From assembly GCA_003993805.1 (NCBI GenBank), contig RSEF01000001.1:210890863-210954862 (forward strand): a stretch of DNA of 64,000 nucleotides, in the 5' to 3' direction. This DNA comes from Himantopus leucocephalus (lineage: Eukaryota; Chordata; Aves; Charadriiformes; Recurvirostridae). Below, piece after piece: positions 11,511 to 22,699 of this stretch (within the stretch, counting starts at the first letter, position 1; each line of letters starts with the position of its first letter). The notes below the pieces were generated by a model that was not told the DNA's origin, searched no databases, and worked only from the letters and a program-made list of their open reading frames with translations. The position numbers and the translations under genes were made by a program.

Positions 11511-13517
11511 TGTATTCCAAGTCTTTTCAGCAACAAAACCAGGGGGACAACAGATGTAGATGAATATAAAAGTGGCGAGGTCTTATGAAATGAAGGGATT
11601 GTTTTTAATAGTTGATGAGCATGAAGGCTGGGCTTCTTCCCGACACTTGGACCCAGCTCTACTGCTCTCTTCCAAAGGAAAAGCTTCTACTGAGTGCTCA
11701 GTGAAAGTATCCACAAAGTTGTTTATCTTTCAGGGAGTCATCCTTAAACTGAACCATGTCTTGAAAACGTGTGTTCTTTTGTATGCTGTTCCATCCCAGG
11801 AGCTACTGACGTTTCCTTCTCTAAGGACTGTAACATTTCTCAGCTTTTCCTCCATTAGCCGGAGAGGAGCTGGCTGGTATAAACTGCAGCAGCAATTTTC
11901 TGGGGTCATGCGTGCTGTGGTGTCAGAGAAATTTGGGAAGTCAGTTTCCGGAGCTCCTGTTTTATTTTCCTTCCCCAAGGGAAAAATGGTCTTAATAGCT
12001 ATTGAGCCAGGCCCAGCTAAGGAAATGTCCAACAGCAGGTCTAGCTATGTTAGCTTATACCGTTTCCCGGCCCCCAGTTACGGCTATCAATGGTGCTTAT
12101 GTTCTTCTACAAGCATCAGGGAAGGAAAGCTGGCAGAACTGGGGTGAGGTGGGCAGAAAAGGGAAGGAAACCTCTGTGCTCTCCTTCCTCTGGCCCCAGG
12201 GGATTTGCTCTGTTTGCACTGGGCTTGTCTGAGCTCCAGGACAGCAGGCAGAGAGGAGGTTGGGGTGAAGCTGTAAACTCGCTTCAAACCTAACTGCATC
12301 CTCATCCTGACATCTTTTTTAATTGGGCAGAAGGGTACAAAGCTTCCCCTGTGCGCACTCCTCCGTTTGTCTTAGTGATGTCTTCTCACTGAAGGCTTAT
12401 CTTATACCAGCTAGCATCATTTCAGGCTAGCCAAGTGAGAAAGAAAGGTCATGGTTAGGCAGAGACTAATTATAGGGGCTAACCGAGGGTGCTGGTAATA
12501 GTGTGGACAGGCTGTGGAGATGAGGGATGAGGAGATACCCGTATTCCCCAGCCTCCCCCTAACACAGCCTTGCTGCTCCAAATGGCTACTACAAACTTCT
12601 GCAAGGGCTGTAAATTCCTACAGGGTGTCTTTACCCCTGTCCCAGCCAGGTAGTCGTCTGTGGAGGCAGAATAACTCATGCTACGTGCCAACATGGCTGC
12701 AGGAGCGCACCTTCCTTCTTCTGGTCATCTCCTGCAGCTGAGCAAGGCTGATTTTCTGCCTCCTTGAGATCACCTAAATCCCTCTAGTAGGGCGGAGAAA
12801 TCAAAGATAAGCTCATGAAGTTGATATCCTGGAAGGTCCTGCATGCCTGGGAACTTCTTTTTTGTCCTATTTGGTAGTGTTTTTTCTTAGAGGTTGACCC
12901 GCATGTAAAACCAAAGCTCTTTAGATCGTGCCACATTCTTCACTGGGGTTATTGCAGAGACTCCACTGCATTCAGGGAGAGCTACACCAGGCCCGCATTT
13001 CTTTGTGCTCTATTAAAACGTACCCTCAGCCGAAAAGCGCAATCTTAAGTTTAATTGATCCAAAAAGGATTTTGAGCTGTACTGAAAGCTAAGCACAGTT
13101 AGGCTACCTCATTTACCACACTCATTTACCCCAAATAGGTGACTTTTTGTTAAGGGCTTGGGTGCAGCAGCTGGCTGGGTGGGAAGGGGCAAGGGATGCT
13201 GCGTAGGGCTGCAGCCACACGCCGCATGGTGCAGGTGTACACGGCACATACAGCTACATGTGAGCGGGAGGAGAGAGGGGAAGGAGAAGAGATTGGACCA
13301 CTACAGCACCCTGGGCTTCCCTGGCAAAATTGCAGCGGACTTAAAAGGAGCAATAGACTAGGTGGAAGCAGCGTTATAAATAATTGCATTATGCTGCTTT
13401 GGTTATAACCTGTCCCTTGTTCATAACTCCATCCGTGACTCAAGTGCCCTGCAGTAGGTTGGACATGTGACAGCTAATAAATTCATTTATTGCGAGGGCT
13501 GTTTGTTTCGGCTTCAG
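11511..13517. other. Non-coding stretch, no gene seen
   Basis: The 195-codon plus frame at 11560-12147 is long but has no recognisable domain and is overlapped by open frames on the other strand. Its length is about what the single best chance ORF in 64 kb would show. No repeats were recognised. Confidence 0.5.
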
Positions 13518-13714
13518 AACTGAAAGTTCATCTGCAGGTGCAGGAGGGCTGCGCAGAGAAGCAAATGCAGATTTACAGCTGTTGTGGCTTACTCCACTCT
13601 CTGCTACAACAAATCATTTCGTTGGGGGAAGAGGCTCTGCCGTTGGCCAACCAAGACGTGGTCAGGAATTTGAAACGCTGCTTTGTTAGTTTAAAAGAAA
13701 ACATCACCAGAGAT
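13518..13714 (+). other. Candidate internal exon, unrecognised protein
   Basis: A good acceptor (TTTGTTTCGGCTTCAG, ending 13517) is followed by 65 full codons in one open frame and then a GTGAGG donor-like site at 13715. The translation runs from ELKVHLQVQEG through LHSLLQQIISLGEEALPL to FVSLKENITRD. It looks helical and protein-like, with a leucine-rich middle and a charged end. The frame stops a few codons past the donor, as expected of an exon. A 65-codon open frame is common by chance, and I recognise no family, so this is only a candidate. Confidence 0.2.
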
Positions 13715-14559
13715 GTGAGGGTGGGTGTTTTTTAAAGATTTAGTGAAATCTGTCATAAATCAAAGACTGAAACTGAACAGAATGTGCCTTGTTTTCCACC
13801 GTCATTTGCTATCTTCTTCCTATGCCATTGTGAGGGTGAATCAAGAGCAGGGTTTTAAAGCCTTGGGCTCTGAAGGCCAGTTATTACTTCCTCCTGTGAT
13901 CCTGTTTGATTTTCTGAAAATGAGTCAGTCATTTTCTGCAAGAGTTTGGTGCAGGCTGAGCCTTTTCTCTGAGCTCCACTCTGCAAGACAAAAAAACATA
14001 TTGCTTCACAGGCAAAGCAAGTCTGCACAATAGAAGACTTCCTTACAACCGGGCTCTGCCAAGTCTGCTCTCAGCCCTGCACGGAGTCATGTTACTCCTC
14101 AGCAAGGTCATACAGGCCTAAAATAATCACTGATGTTTATCTTTCCCAGAGGATATTAAGCACCCCCAAACACCAAGAAAATCTATTAACAAAAAAAAAA
14201 GGATTAAAAATAGGTTGTACCTCAGCTATCAGTAGGAGAAGAGAGCATTATGGCTTTGCCTTTTCCCATTAATATTTTGTGATCTCACATGTGAAGTGCT
14301 GTATTACACCAGCAGTGGGGGAGGAACAGCTTTGCTATTTTTCATTGATGTTCTATCTCCCTGTTCACTTGGAAGCAGGCTGCGTACATTTCTCATCATT
14401 AACGCTGTACCTTGGCTGCGTGCTGCTTTTACGCTACTTTTGTCGTAGGGAGAACCCGAAGATGGCTTAGTTAGGACAGCTCTGTGGCTACGATACAGCC
14501 GAGATACTTGCCTAAAGATGCACTAGCTGAATGCTTCGTGGATCTAGATCTTTGCAACA
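13715..14559. other. Non-coding stretch, nothing seen
   Basis: Mixed composition with a short A run near 14190. No repeats or convincing open frames were recognised. Confidence 0.5.
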
Positions 14560-15360
14560 CCCTTGAGAAGGAGCAAAGTGCTGTCGGCCTGTTTCTACAG
14601 ACGGAGAAGGAGGAGGCTTGGGAGGAGCGGGAACTGGCAGCCGTCTCCGCTCTCTGCCCGGCGCCGGTGGCTGTCACACCGCAGCTCCATCACCTCCTGC
14701 TGCCTCCTGTGCTGCCGAGCCGCCTGGAGCAGCCCCAGCCCAGCGGAGAGGCTGCAGGAGGAGCTGGTGACGAAGAAGGGAAGGGTGAGTGGGCCATGCC
14801 CTGAGCCAGGCTTCGAGGGGAGAAGCGGGGACTGCTGGATACACAGGATCTAAGCCCATGTCACTGAGGCTCCCAAATCGCTGGGATTTTATCCCATTCA
14901 AGGGTGCCAAGCATGGCTGTGCTTGATTTGCAGTGCAGGAAAGCAAATATCCAAACACTTTGCCGTCCGTATTCCCCCGCCTTTCACACCTGCACCTTTG
15001 AACGCTCATTTGCTTCAGTCTTCCCTTCAACACTGTGCGTTTGGCACATCCTCTCATGCCTACATCCCCAAATTCACAAGCTTCCTCTGGCTGGCTGGTG
15101 AGCGAGAGACATTTCCTTGCCGTGGCGGCGTTCGTGGGAAGATGTGCGCGCAGGGGGTGCAACAAGCTTCACACAGGTTCTTTGTGTTTTGAGAGACTTT
15201 GCTGGAGGATTTCGCTCCGACTTGAGCCAGACGTGGTACTGGCAGATGCTGTGCAAGCTTCCCACGCAGCGCAGGCAGTGCTTCTCTGATGCGACCCGCG
15301 ACCACCTCCCCTCCCCGGCCCCCCCTTCCCTCTCCTCTCCCCTCCCAGCCCAGGCCAGCC
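14560..15360 (+). promoter_or_regulatory. CpG-rich block with splice donor: possible promoter and first exon
   Basis: CpG dinucleotides, scarce elsewhere in the window, become frequent here: about 15 between 14583 and 14830, and again around 15118-15300. A donor with near-ideal consensus, AAGG|GTGAGT, starts at 14785 just after the first dense part. A long open frame crosses it in each orientation (14484-14804 plus; 14674-15165 minus), which is expected in GC-rich DNA and is not evidence of coding by itself. The block ends in a C/T-rich run (15300-15350). It could be a small CpG island with a non-coding first exon on the plus strand. Confidence 0.33.
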
Positions 15361-17417
15361 TCTATCTTGAGCAGAGAGAGCTCTCCCTGCCAGATTGCGT
15401 GGTGGTTTTCTGATGTGAACAGATGGGACTAGGGGGGCAGGCTACATCTGTTCGCTGAATTCTTCCACCTTCGCAATTGTTTGCAAATGGGTGCGAGCTT
15501 GGGGAGGCTGGAAAACTATGGGTTTTGGGCTCAAAATGCTCTTTTCCTGTAACATGCCCAAGAGTGAACCTGCGCTGCGTAATTAAAAGTTTGAGGCTGA
15601 CGAGGAAAACACCTGCTGGTGCAAACAGCTTACCTCTTTCCCTGCAGATTCCCTGCAGGACTAGTGCTAATGCTTTCTTCAGTCCAGTTTAAAAAGGCCC
15701 AAGTGATGAAACGTCCTTCGGGATGCCGTCCCACAGCATCACAGCATCAGGGTGACTTTTTTTGAGATTCAGCATTAATTTAATTCTTGTTTCAATTTCT
15801 CATTATGTTTATGTAACTGATTTTCAGAAGAGCTCAGCTCATTGCGAGTACCAGACATAGGCAGATGTAAATAGCTAAAGAAGGCTGAACACTTCGTGGA
15901 AAGTGGGCCATAAATTCTTTGCCTTTCTGATTGTTTTTTACACCCTTTAAGCATTTGCAGGTTGTTATCATCCATGTTCTCTTCTCCCACTTATTTCTTG
16001 CCAGAGTCTCCATACAGCTCCCTAGTTTTCCTCATAAACCATGCCGTCTTGCCTCCGGGGCACAATCCCCTCTCTTCATCCTGAGCTTGCCAGGGGATGA
16101 ACAGTCCCCATCCCTCTCACCCTATAGAACCACAGAATTGTCTCTGTCTCTCTCAATCATAGAATGGTTGTGTGTGTGTCTCTCTCTCTCAGACAGGGTC
16201 TCTTCCCTCCAGCATATCATCACCTTATGGGCCACCTGAAGCCCTCGGGGCTGGAGCCGCACATGCTGAGCCCCAGCAAACCCGCCGCACACCAGTGCCA
16301 GGCAGGGCAGCCCTGTCAGCTGAGGATGCCCTCCCAGGCCCCCAGCATTGGGGGGATTCAGCCACTTGACACCATTTTGTGTGTCCATGCTCAGTCCCCT
16401 TCCGGCTGTCTCCTCCCAGCACAGCAGTGCCAAGACTTGGAAGCCAGTTGTCGGTGTGCTGGGTGAACACACCTGTGGACTAATGCCCTCCGGTCAGTGA
16501 CACTGTGCCATGGGACTAATATCTCAGGAGGACAGACGGACCTACCTCCTGTAAAAAGGAGTGTGAGCTGACAGCTTGAATACCTCTGAGGTTCTGGGTG
16601 TGCATGTTGATGGCACTCATCTGCTCTTCCTCTGTACTCTCATCTTCTCAGAATCTGTACTTGGACTCCACCTTGCTGAGTGTATGTAAGCCAAGTAATT
16701 ATTTTCCACAGGCAACAAGTTGTCATTTTTGTGCCCGAATTAAATTTCAGCTTCTTACACTTTCTAGCTGCAGGTTTCTTTCTATTTGTAATATTCCTCT
16801 GTTTTCGTCATTTCTTGCGGTTTCTCCCATTCTGTTAGCAGTTGGCGATTTCATTCCTGAACTGTTTATTTCTTCTTCCAGACCATTAATAAGTACTAAA
16901 AAAAACCCTAAAATCCACCGTAATACACTGATTCATGCATTGCCTCACAGGGCAGAACTCATTACATTTACATGAGCATTAGCCTTTGGTTATGAACCTT
17001 CAGCCTGTTTTCAAACCACATCACAGTGGCCCTATTCTGGCATACTGAATTATTTCTCCTTTAAGATTTTATCCATTGGTAATTGTGTGTGTTTTAACAA
17101 AAAAGGAAACACTTATTTTAAATCTATGCTGCATATTATTATGGTTTCCTTTTCCCTCTAGATGTTTAGCAAATTATTATGTCTTGACATCGTTTTCACT
17201 ATATTACTGTGAAGAGCAGCTAGATATAAAAGATTACAATTACTACAATCACTCCATGATCAAAAAGCAGTACTGCTTTTCTTTGGTCTTTCACTTCCTT
17301 CCCATTTTAAATTGACTTAAAAAAAATTCAAGCTGTTTAGTCAGTCCATTACCAAATTCCCCGAATGCGTTATGAAGCTGCTGCGCAGGGCAGTCAGCGC
17401 TGTGGTGGAGCCCAGTG
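15361..17417. other. Non-coding stretch with a GT/CT microsatellite
   Basis: At 16140-16193 there is a patchy TCTC/TGTG simple repeat. Just before and inside it, ATAGAACCACAGAATTG (16124-16140) and AATCATAGAATGGTTG (16155-16170) look like scraps of CR1 3' ends on the minus strand, too short to call as an insertion. Nothing else was recognised. Confidence 0.45.
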
Positions 17418-17545
17418 TTAGGAGACTCAGAACAACTGCCTTTCATTCAAAGCCTGGCTTGGTATTCTCTGTGAGTATTGTGTCAGCTTTCCCTCTCTGG
17501 AAAACAGGAGTATCCATATTTTGATCTTCCTGGTGATGCGGATTC
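17418..17545 (+). mobile_element. MIR SINE relic
   Basis: Over about 125 bases the text follows the MIR consensus order: GGAGACTCAGAACAACTGCC and a 'TTCAAAGCCTGGCT' segment, then a tract resembling 'CAGTTTCCTCATCTGTAAAA' (CAGCTTTCCCTCTCTGGAAAA), then ATCTTCCTGGTGAT. The divergence is high, as expected for this ancient amniote SINE. The call is from memory of the consensus. Confidence 0.55.
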
Positions 17546-17830
17546 CAGTTTGGGCCCTATCAGAATACTTACTTACTCTTCACCTCAGAGTTGACCATTA
17601 TGTTTGGTCCTAGACCTGAAGGGGACTGAGGTGCTGAGGAAGGCAGGGTTATATTCTCGAGTGAAATGTGTCCACTAAATTCCAAGTGCATCTTTAAAAT
17701 CTTTCTTCCTAGTGAGTATCGACAACCTTTCGACTGAGCTCAGTGCTGTTACGTGTGATCATATTGCACAGGAGTCACTTTTGGGAAGCGTAGTGGGAAG
17801 TGTTTTCCTGTGGCTATTCAGTCCTCCCAG
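17546..17830. other. Non-coding stretch, nothing seen
   Basis: No repeat or gene was recognised. The end of this interval holds the pyrimidine tract of the acceptor described in the next entry. Confidence 0.5.
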
Positions 17831-18012
17831 ATGTGACACAAGTTGCTTATTTCTGTGGAGAACTCCTACAAACCTTAAGAAAATACCCAGGACAGCAAGG
17901 AGCAGAGGCTATGATCAAAAATGTCTTTGTCTTTTCATTAGGAAAAAAATACGGGCCCATAATTCACACAGCTATGGCCAAATTCTCACTGGCTTTAGTC
18001 AACTCTTGTTAA
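17831..18012 (+). other. Candidate terminal coding segment after an acceptor
   Basis: The acceptor-like CAGTCCTCCCAG ends at 17830. The following frame stays open for about 60 codons to a TAA at 18010-18012. Its translation is protein-like: VTQVAYFCGELLQTLRKYPG, then a stretch around MIKNVFVFSLGKKYGPIIH, ending SLALVNSC. No family is recognised, no AATAAA is obvious soon after, and the length is well within chance. Confidence 0.15.
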
Positions 18013-18777
18013 AAACTGGCTGGGGACAGTGGTTTTCATGTTGTCCAAAGAGTCCAAGAACAGACATATGACGCTATAAATGACATTTTAGGCATAGTGC
18101 TGTTTTCTTGAGCACAGAAACAGTTTATATCTGAGCTGGATGCAAAACATGCTTTGTTGGTGGTTACAGGCTTGGTTTTCCCAGTGGTTAGGGAGTGACT
18201 GTGGGGTTTGAATGGTGATGTGGGAAATGGTCCTCTCTCCTTGTTCCTTAATGATGCCAGTCCTATCATAAAACCTTGCAGGAGGTTTGGCTTAAATAAG
18301 GAGATCTTATCGTACATGCGTCTATTGAGTCCTCCAAAAGACATCTTAGACATCTGCAGCAAGCTGATCTCCTGGGATCACTTTATGGTCTGTGGAGAGA
18401 AATAAGAACACCTTGGGTAGGATTTGATCTACGAACATACAAAATAGTTCAGAAAAATTGTACCTTAGAAATACTTACACTTTTCCATTGAATAAAAAAT
18501 AGAGTTTAGGGTGAATTGCTCCTGCCTAGAGCTCTATAAATAGGTGAAATATGCCCTGCCCCTCAGTGTTTGCCAGAGGAGGAGAAAGACAGATAAGGCC
18601 ATTTAAGATGGAGGTAAAAGCTTTTGGGGTAATTCTACAATGCAAATCAAACAGGCCCCGAGGCAGCCCGTGAGGTTTACTCTCTGTACTGGCAGCAAGC
18701 TCACGCACAAGACATGGACCCAGCCAGAACATATCCTCCAAAGACTGTGAGAGCTCACCTGCCTGACCTTGCCCCGT
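18013..18777. other. Non-coding stretch, nothing seen
   Basis: Ordinary composition with only short open frames. No repeat was recognised. Confidence 0.5.
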
Positions 18778-18817
18778 GTCTCAGCGTGCCACCATGCGTC
18801 TCAGCATGCCACCACGC
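18778..18817. repeat. 20-bp tandem duplication
   Basis: Two abutting 20-base units, GTCTCAGCGTGCCACCATGC (18778-18797) and GTCTCAGCATGCCACCACGC (18798-18817), differ at two positions. It is a small local duplication without visible coding context. Confidence 0.9.
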
Positions 18818-19347
18818 ATGGCCAGACAACCTCTGTGCTGGCCGAGGGGACAGGAGGCAGTCGTGGGGCATGGCACAGAGCACTTTGCACTGCACTGGAG
18901 ACTGCATGGAGGCATGGCCTGGAGCTCCTGGTCTGAACTGATGTTGGTCATAAGGAGAGGAGGCCACCGCAGGGACTGATTTGCCTGGTGTGAGGATAGG
19001 TATCCACCTTTTCCTCTGGCCGCATAGCATGTCTTGTACTTGGGATTTATCCCAGTATCTTAGACTTGGGATTTGAATGTCCTCATGTTCCAGTGACACC
19101 TCTAGGAGGGCACTGAAAGCTTCACAAAAAGAGGTCTCCAATGCAGGTCTTGCTGTAGATGACTGCTGTTCAGCAGTGATGGTTTAATAAAAAAGAGTTT
19201 GATCCCTATCAAATTTAATGCACAGAGCAGAGGTTGAAGAAAAGGTGATTTTTATGCATAAGGATGGTTTGTTTAGAGCCTTTTGAACATCTTGGTGTTT
19301 TTCCCTTCCTTGCCAGGCTTTTAATGGTAGGAGAAAAGTGTCACACT
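18818..19347. other. Non-coding stretch, nothing seen
   Basis: A minus-strand frame of 128 codons (18755-19141) covers this part but is of chance length and has no recognised motif. Confidence 0.5.
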
Positions 19348-19660
19348 AGCAGTGTTGCCAGCTCTGTGATTTTATCATGAGCCAGTGTTTGCTATTTTGC
19401 TTAAAACCCCAGCTCCTAGAAACAATGGATTATGTGAGAATCTCTCAGCTCTGATTTGAAAAACAAAGAAAATTTCTAGTGCTTTTGGTGTCAGAAAAAT
19501 GGTTGAAACATGACCCCGATTATATCCTAAGAAATCCAAAACCATATTTGGAATTGATTACATTTTTATGTGCATGTTTTGAAGCCAATTGTGTGATTTT
19601 TCTTTTAGAGGGGGGCATCTGACTCATGATTTTTGAATGCGTGGGGAGTGGTGCTATTAC
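19348..19660. mobile_element. MITE-like ancient DNA transposon relic
   Basis: The left end has AGTGTTGCCAGCTCTGTGAT then TTATCATGAG (to 19381). The right end has the inverted word CTCATGAT (19623-19630) followed by TTTTGAATGCGTGGGG. The interior carries GCTTAAAACCCCAGCTCCT, GATTATGTGAGAATCTC and TCCTAAGAAATCC in the order I remember from a very common sauropsid interspersed repeat whose termini read 'AGTGTTGCCAACTC' and 'CATGATTTTTGAA...TTGGCAACACT'. The ends here have decayed. The size of about 310 bp and the lack of any ORF fit a non-autonomous element. Confidence 0.5.
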
Positions 19661-20579
19661 ATTGGGGATACCGCTGATATTTCCAACTCTGTTGAATGAT
19701 TCTGACACAAAAAGCTTTAGCTCTTTAAAGCAAAGAAATGTTTTAAATTTGTAAAAAGTATAGGACAGATCCTACTTTAAAAATATATAGATCACACTTT
19801 TATTTTGTTCCTGCTGAGCAGCAAAGGCATTGAGCAGATCCCGTGCAATCCCTAAAGATGAATTTTAATGCTCTTTGGTACGTACAGAGAATACCCGAGT
19901 TGACCACAACATAGGCCTGACCAAAAGGTCCAGTCCCATGAATTTTCAGTCCCTTTAGCGATGGTGAGTTCACGGGGCTTTTGTACTTTCTAAGAAGCCC
20001 CCCCTGCACCTTGCAGAATTAGGGCATTTCATAAAAACTGTGTAAATGCTGCTTTTGGGCAGCATTGTCACGGTTAGGCAGTAGTGCTGCCTGGGGAAAC
20101 AGGTATGGTGTGAATTGCTGCTATAGGATGCAGTGACTCACATGCACGTGGCTTAGTTCTAACCGAGGCTGTGAGCCAAACATTTCCCGTTGGACCCCTG
20201 CCTCTAAAAGTCTGCGGCCAGCCCAAAAGGGACTCTGTGAACATACAGTTTGGGTGAGACGTGGACAGGGTTGTGATGCCTCAGGTGCAGAAAGTAATAC
20301 CAGCCTTTGAGGGCAACAGTAACTATTCTTTGTTAGGGCAGCATTTTTCAGTTTCTGGGTTTAAACAAAGGCAGATGATAGCAGTAGAGGACATGGCTAA
20401 TGAACCTGCTCCCTCTGGGAGCCCTGTAACACACACAGTGTCAGCACCTGGTAGATGATGCCATTCACTGTGATGCCAGCGTTTGTCCAGAACACATGGT
20501 AGGTCTGGCATTGCTGCCATGCATGCAAGCGCTACTAACACATCTTCTGGCTTTTATTTACTGGGAACATATCCTCACT
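19661..20579. other. Non-coding stretch, nothing seen
   Basis: No repeats or gene signals beyond chance open frames were recognised. Confidence 0.5.
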
Positions 20580-21060
20580 TGAGCAAACCTCCTTCAGGAT
20601 TGCCCATAAGATGGGGGTGAGGAGCATTTTTCTTGCTGAGAGCTCCACAGGCCTTTCAGATTTATTTCGTGAGCCATGCATTTGCAAAAACACGTCCTGG
20701 GTGCTTGCCAGTAATAATGTGAAAAATCACACATGGGCTATAGCTGTTCCAAAGGCCTAATATTCTTTCCCCCAATGTAATCAAAAGACACTGGCTGAGT
20801 CCAGGAGCCAAACTGTGTCCCTGATTACTTAATTTGATGGGGTTATGTATATGGCCCTGTAATTAAATGAGGCTGGCAAGACTGGTGCTTGGTATAAAAT
20901 TCATTACACTCTTGGAATAATTATGTCTAGGGGGAGTTTGAACTATGTTTTCCACTTTCACCCCCTTCTTTATGTACTTCTTTTGTTACCCATTTTTATC
21001 TTTGTTGTTTTGGATAAAAATTATCAGAAGTTAATAATCAGGAGGCACAAATTAGGAGCA
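20580..21060. promoter_or_regulatory. Putative conserved non-coding element
   Basis: The block is dense in homeobox and HMG-type words: TAATCAAAAG, GATTACTTAATTTGATGG, TGTAATTAAATGAG, CATTACAC, GGAATAATTATG, CTTTGTTGTTTTGG and AAGTTAATAATCAGG. It has no simple repeats, no TE signature, and is closed by stops in every frame. This is the texture of vertebrate developmental enhancers. Conservation is inferred, not shown. Confidence 0.3.
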
Positions 21061-22699
21061 AGCTAAATCCACGATTGCAAGATTTGGGATATTTAAATTT
21101 TGCAGTGTTGCTAACAGTTGAGGTGCTGATTGCTTAGCACAGGGCAGAAGGAATTCTGCTGAGATCTGCTGGAAATGAGCACGTGAAGACACTATGAGAT
21201 GGATGAGGGTCACGGCGTGGTGTGAGGCACCCCCTGCTCTCGACTGGCGCGGAAGGCTCACGGGTCTAGAGGCCAGCTGGGTGTCTCCCATTTAGGCACC
21301 TGACCATGGAGTGGACTTGGGTCCTGATGTCACCTTGCAGTGCCAGATTTACACTGACACAGTCGGTGTGGGGGAAACAACCCCTTGAAACACGTCTAGT
21401 TGTTCTGTGGGCTGTGAACACATGAGTCCTGGCTGCCTTGAGTGGATTCATTGATGTCTGCTAAAGAATTAGTCATCTTGCATCTTTGCCTGGGTGGGAT
21501 CATGAGTACACTTCTTTCTCTATCTGTCTGCCTATAGTCAATGGCTATATAGTTACCTAAAATGTTTTCAGATTCATTTATATCTCAATGTTTGGTTAAA
21601 ACTGGCCACCAAATATAAGAATTAAGGGTTAAAGCTAGGCAGATGCAAGTATTCACATGTAAGTACACATTGAATAGGACCACGTGTGCTTCTTTTCCTT
21701 AGAAAACCAAGCAAAAAAAATCCCACCCTAGTAAAAGAGGATGCCAAGGAAAACTACAATGCCCTATGTTAAGGAGAGCTTTGTGGTGGGACTTTCTGGT
21801 TCTAGGGTGTGTGAGGGCCTCATCCTGATTTCCTCCACACACTGTAATCCCACGGAGCACCAGCGGTGACTCAGCTCCTTTACCACTCACTGCGGGTACT
21901 ATCTGTGGTAAATCCTCCCCACCCCCGGATTTTTTAAAATTACATTTTTCCTCCTTAGCATTTGGTATAGTGGACTACATCAGACACTTTGGTGTAGTGT
22001 CCTTTTTGAAACATGCACAAGACCTCTTAAGTACCACATTCCGTCAGTGGAGACCACTAATACCGCTTTCATTCATTTAATAACCCAAAGTCACATTTTT
22101 GCCTGATGTATCTTGAATAGTTCATTAGCCAGCACGCTGCTTCCGTATTTGTAGCTGATGGCTGATATTGCTAGCTTAGCTTCCTTCATTTCAATACCCA
22201 AGAAGGAAACTGTACATGTGTTAGTGTAGTTAGCCATTTTGCAAGTATGAGTGCCATCAACAATCCCTTCTACGATTGTTCAATCTGAGCCAATATTTGA
22301 GAAGATTAGCCATTGATAAGGACTTAGTGCAGCAAAAGTTATGGTCTTCAGTTTGCAAGTGGGTGCCAGCACTAATGAATAGATGGTGTTATTTGTCTTC
22401 ACTGATTTCTGTCTTGAGAAGAACAAAAAATACTGAATGGAGATTTTGCAACAGAATAGTAGGTAGATTGGCATCCCATGTAAAGCAAAATATCCCTATC
22501 CAGTCCCCACCCCAAATTCACTTGAGTTAGCAGAGTTTTAAGTATGTATTTAAGGAAGTTTTTAAGATTTTGCTGCTTAAAAATGTTTTTTTGCTGAATC
22601 AGAGACTGGATTCTTTAAGAGTGCCGTCTTCCGTGAGAGAGGCATATTCAAAACTGTAAATGAGAAAACTCTTTCTCTTGCTACTGTTTTTTTGGAGAG
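21061..22699. other. Non-coding stretch, nothing seen
   Basis: Mixed composition; a short A run at 21713-21720 and a C run near 21915. No gene or repeat was recognised. Confidence 0.5.

Noticed and set aside
11560..12147. 195-codon plus-strand ORF
   Set aside because: No motif or splice context. One ORF of this length is roughly expected by chance.
14674..15165. 163-codon minus-strand ORF in GC-rich DNA
   Set aside because: Stop codons are rare in GC-rich sequence. It mirrors open frames on the plus strand and has no recognisable domain.
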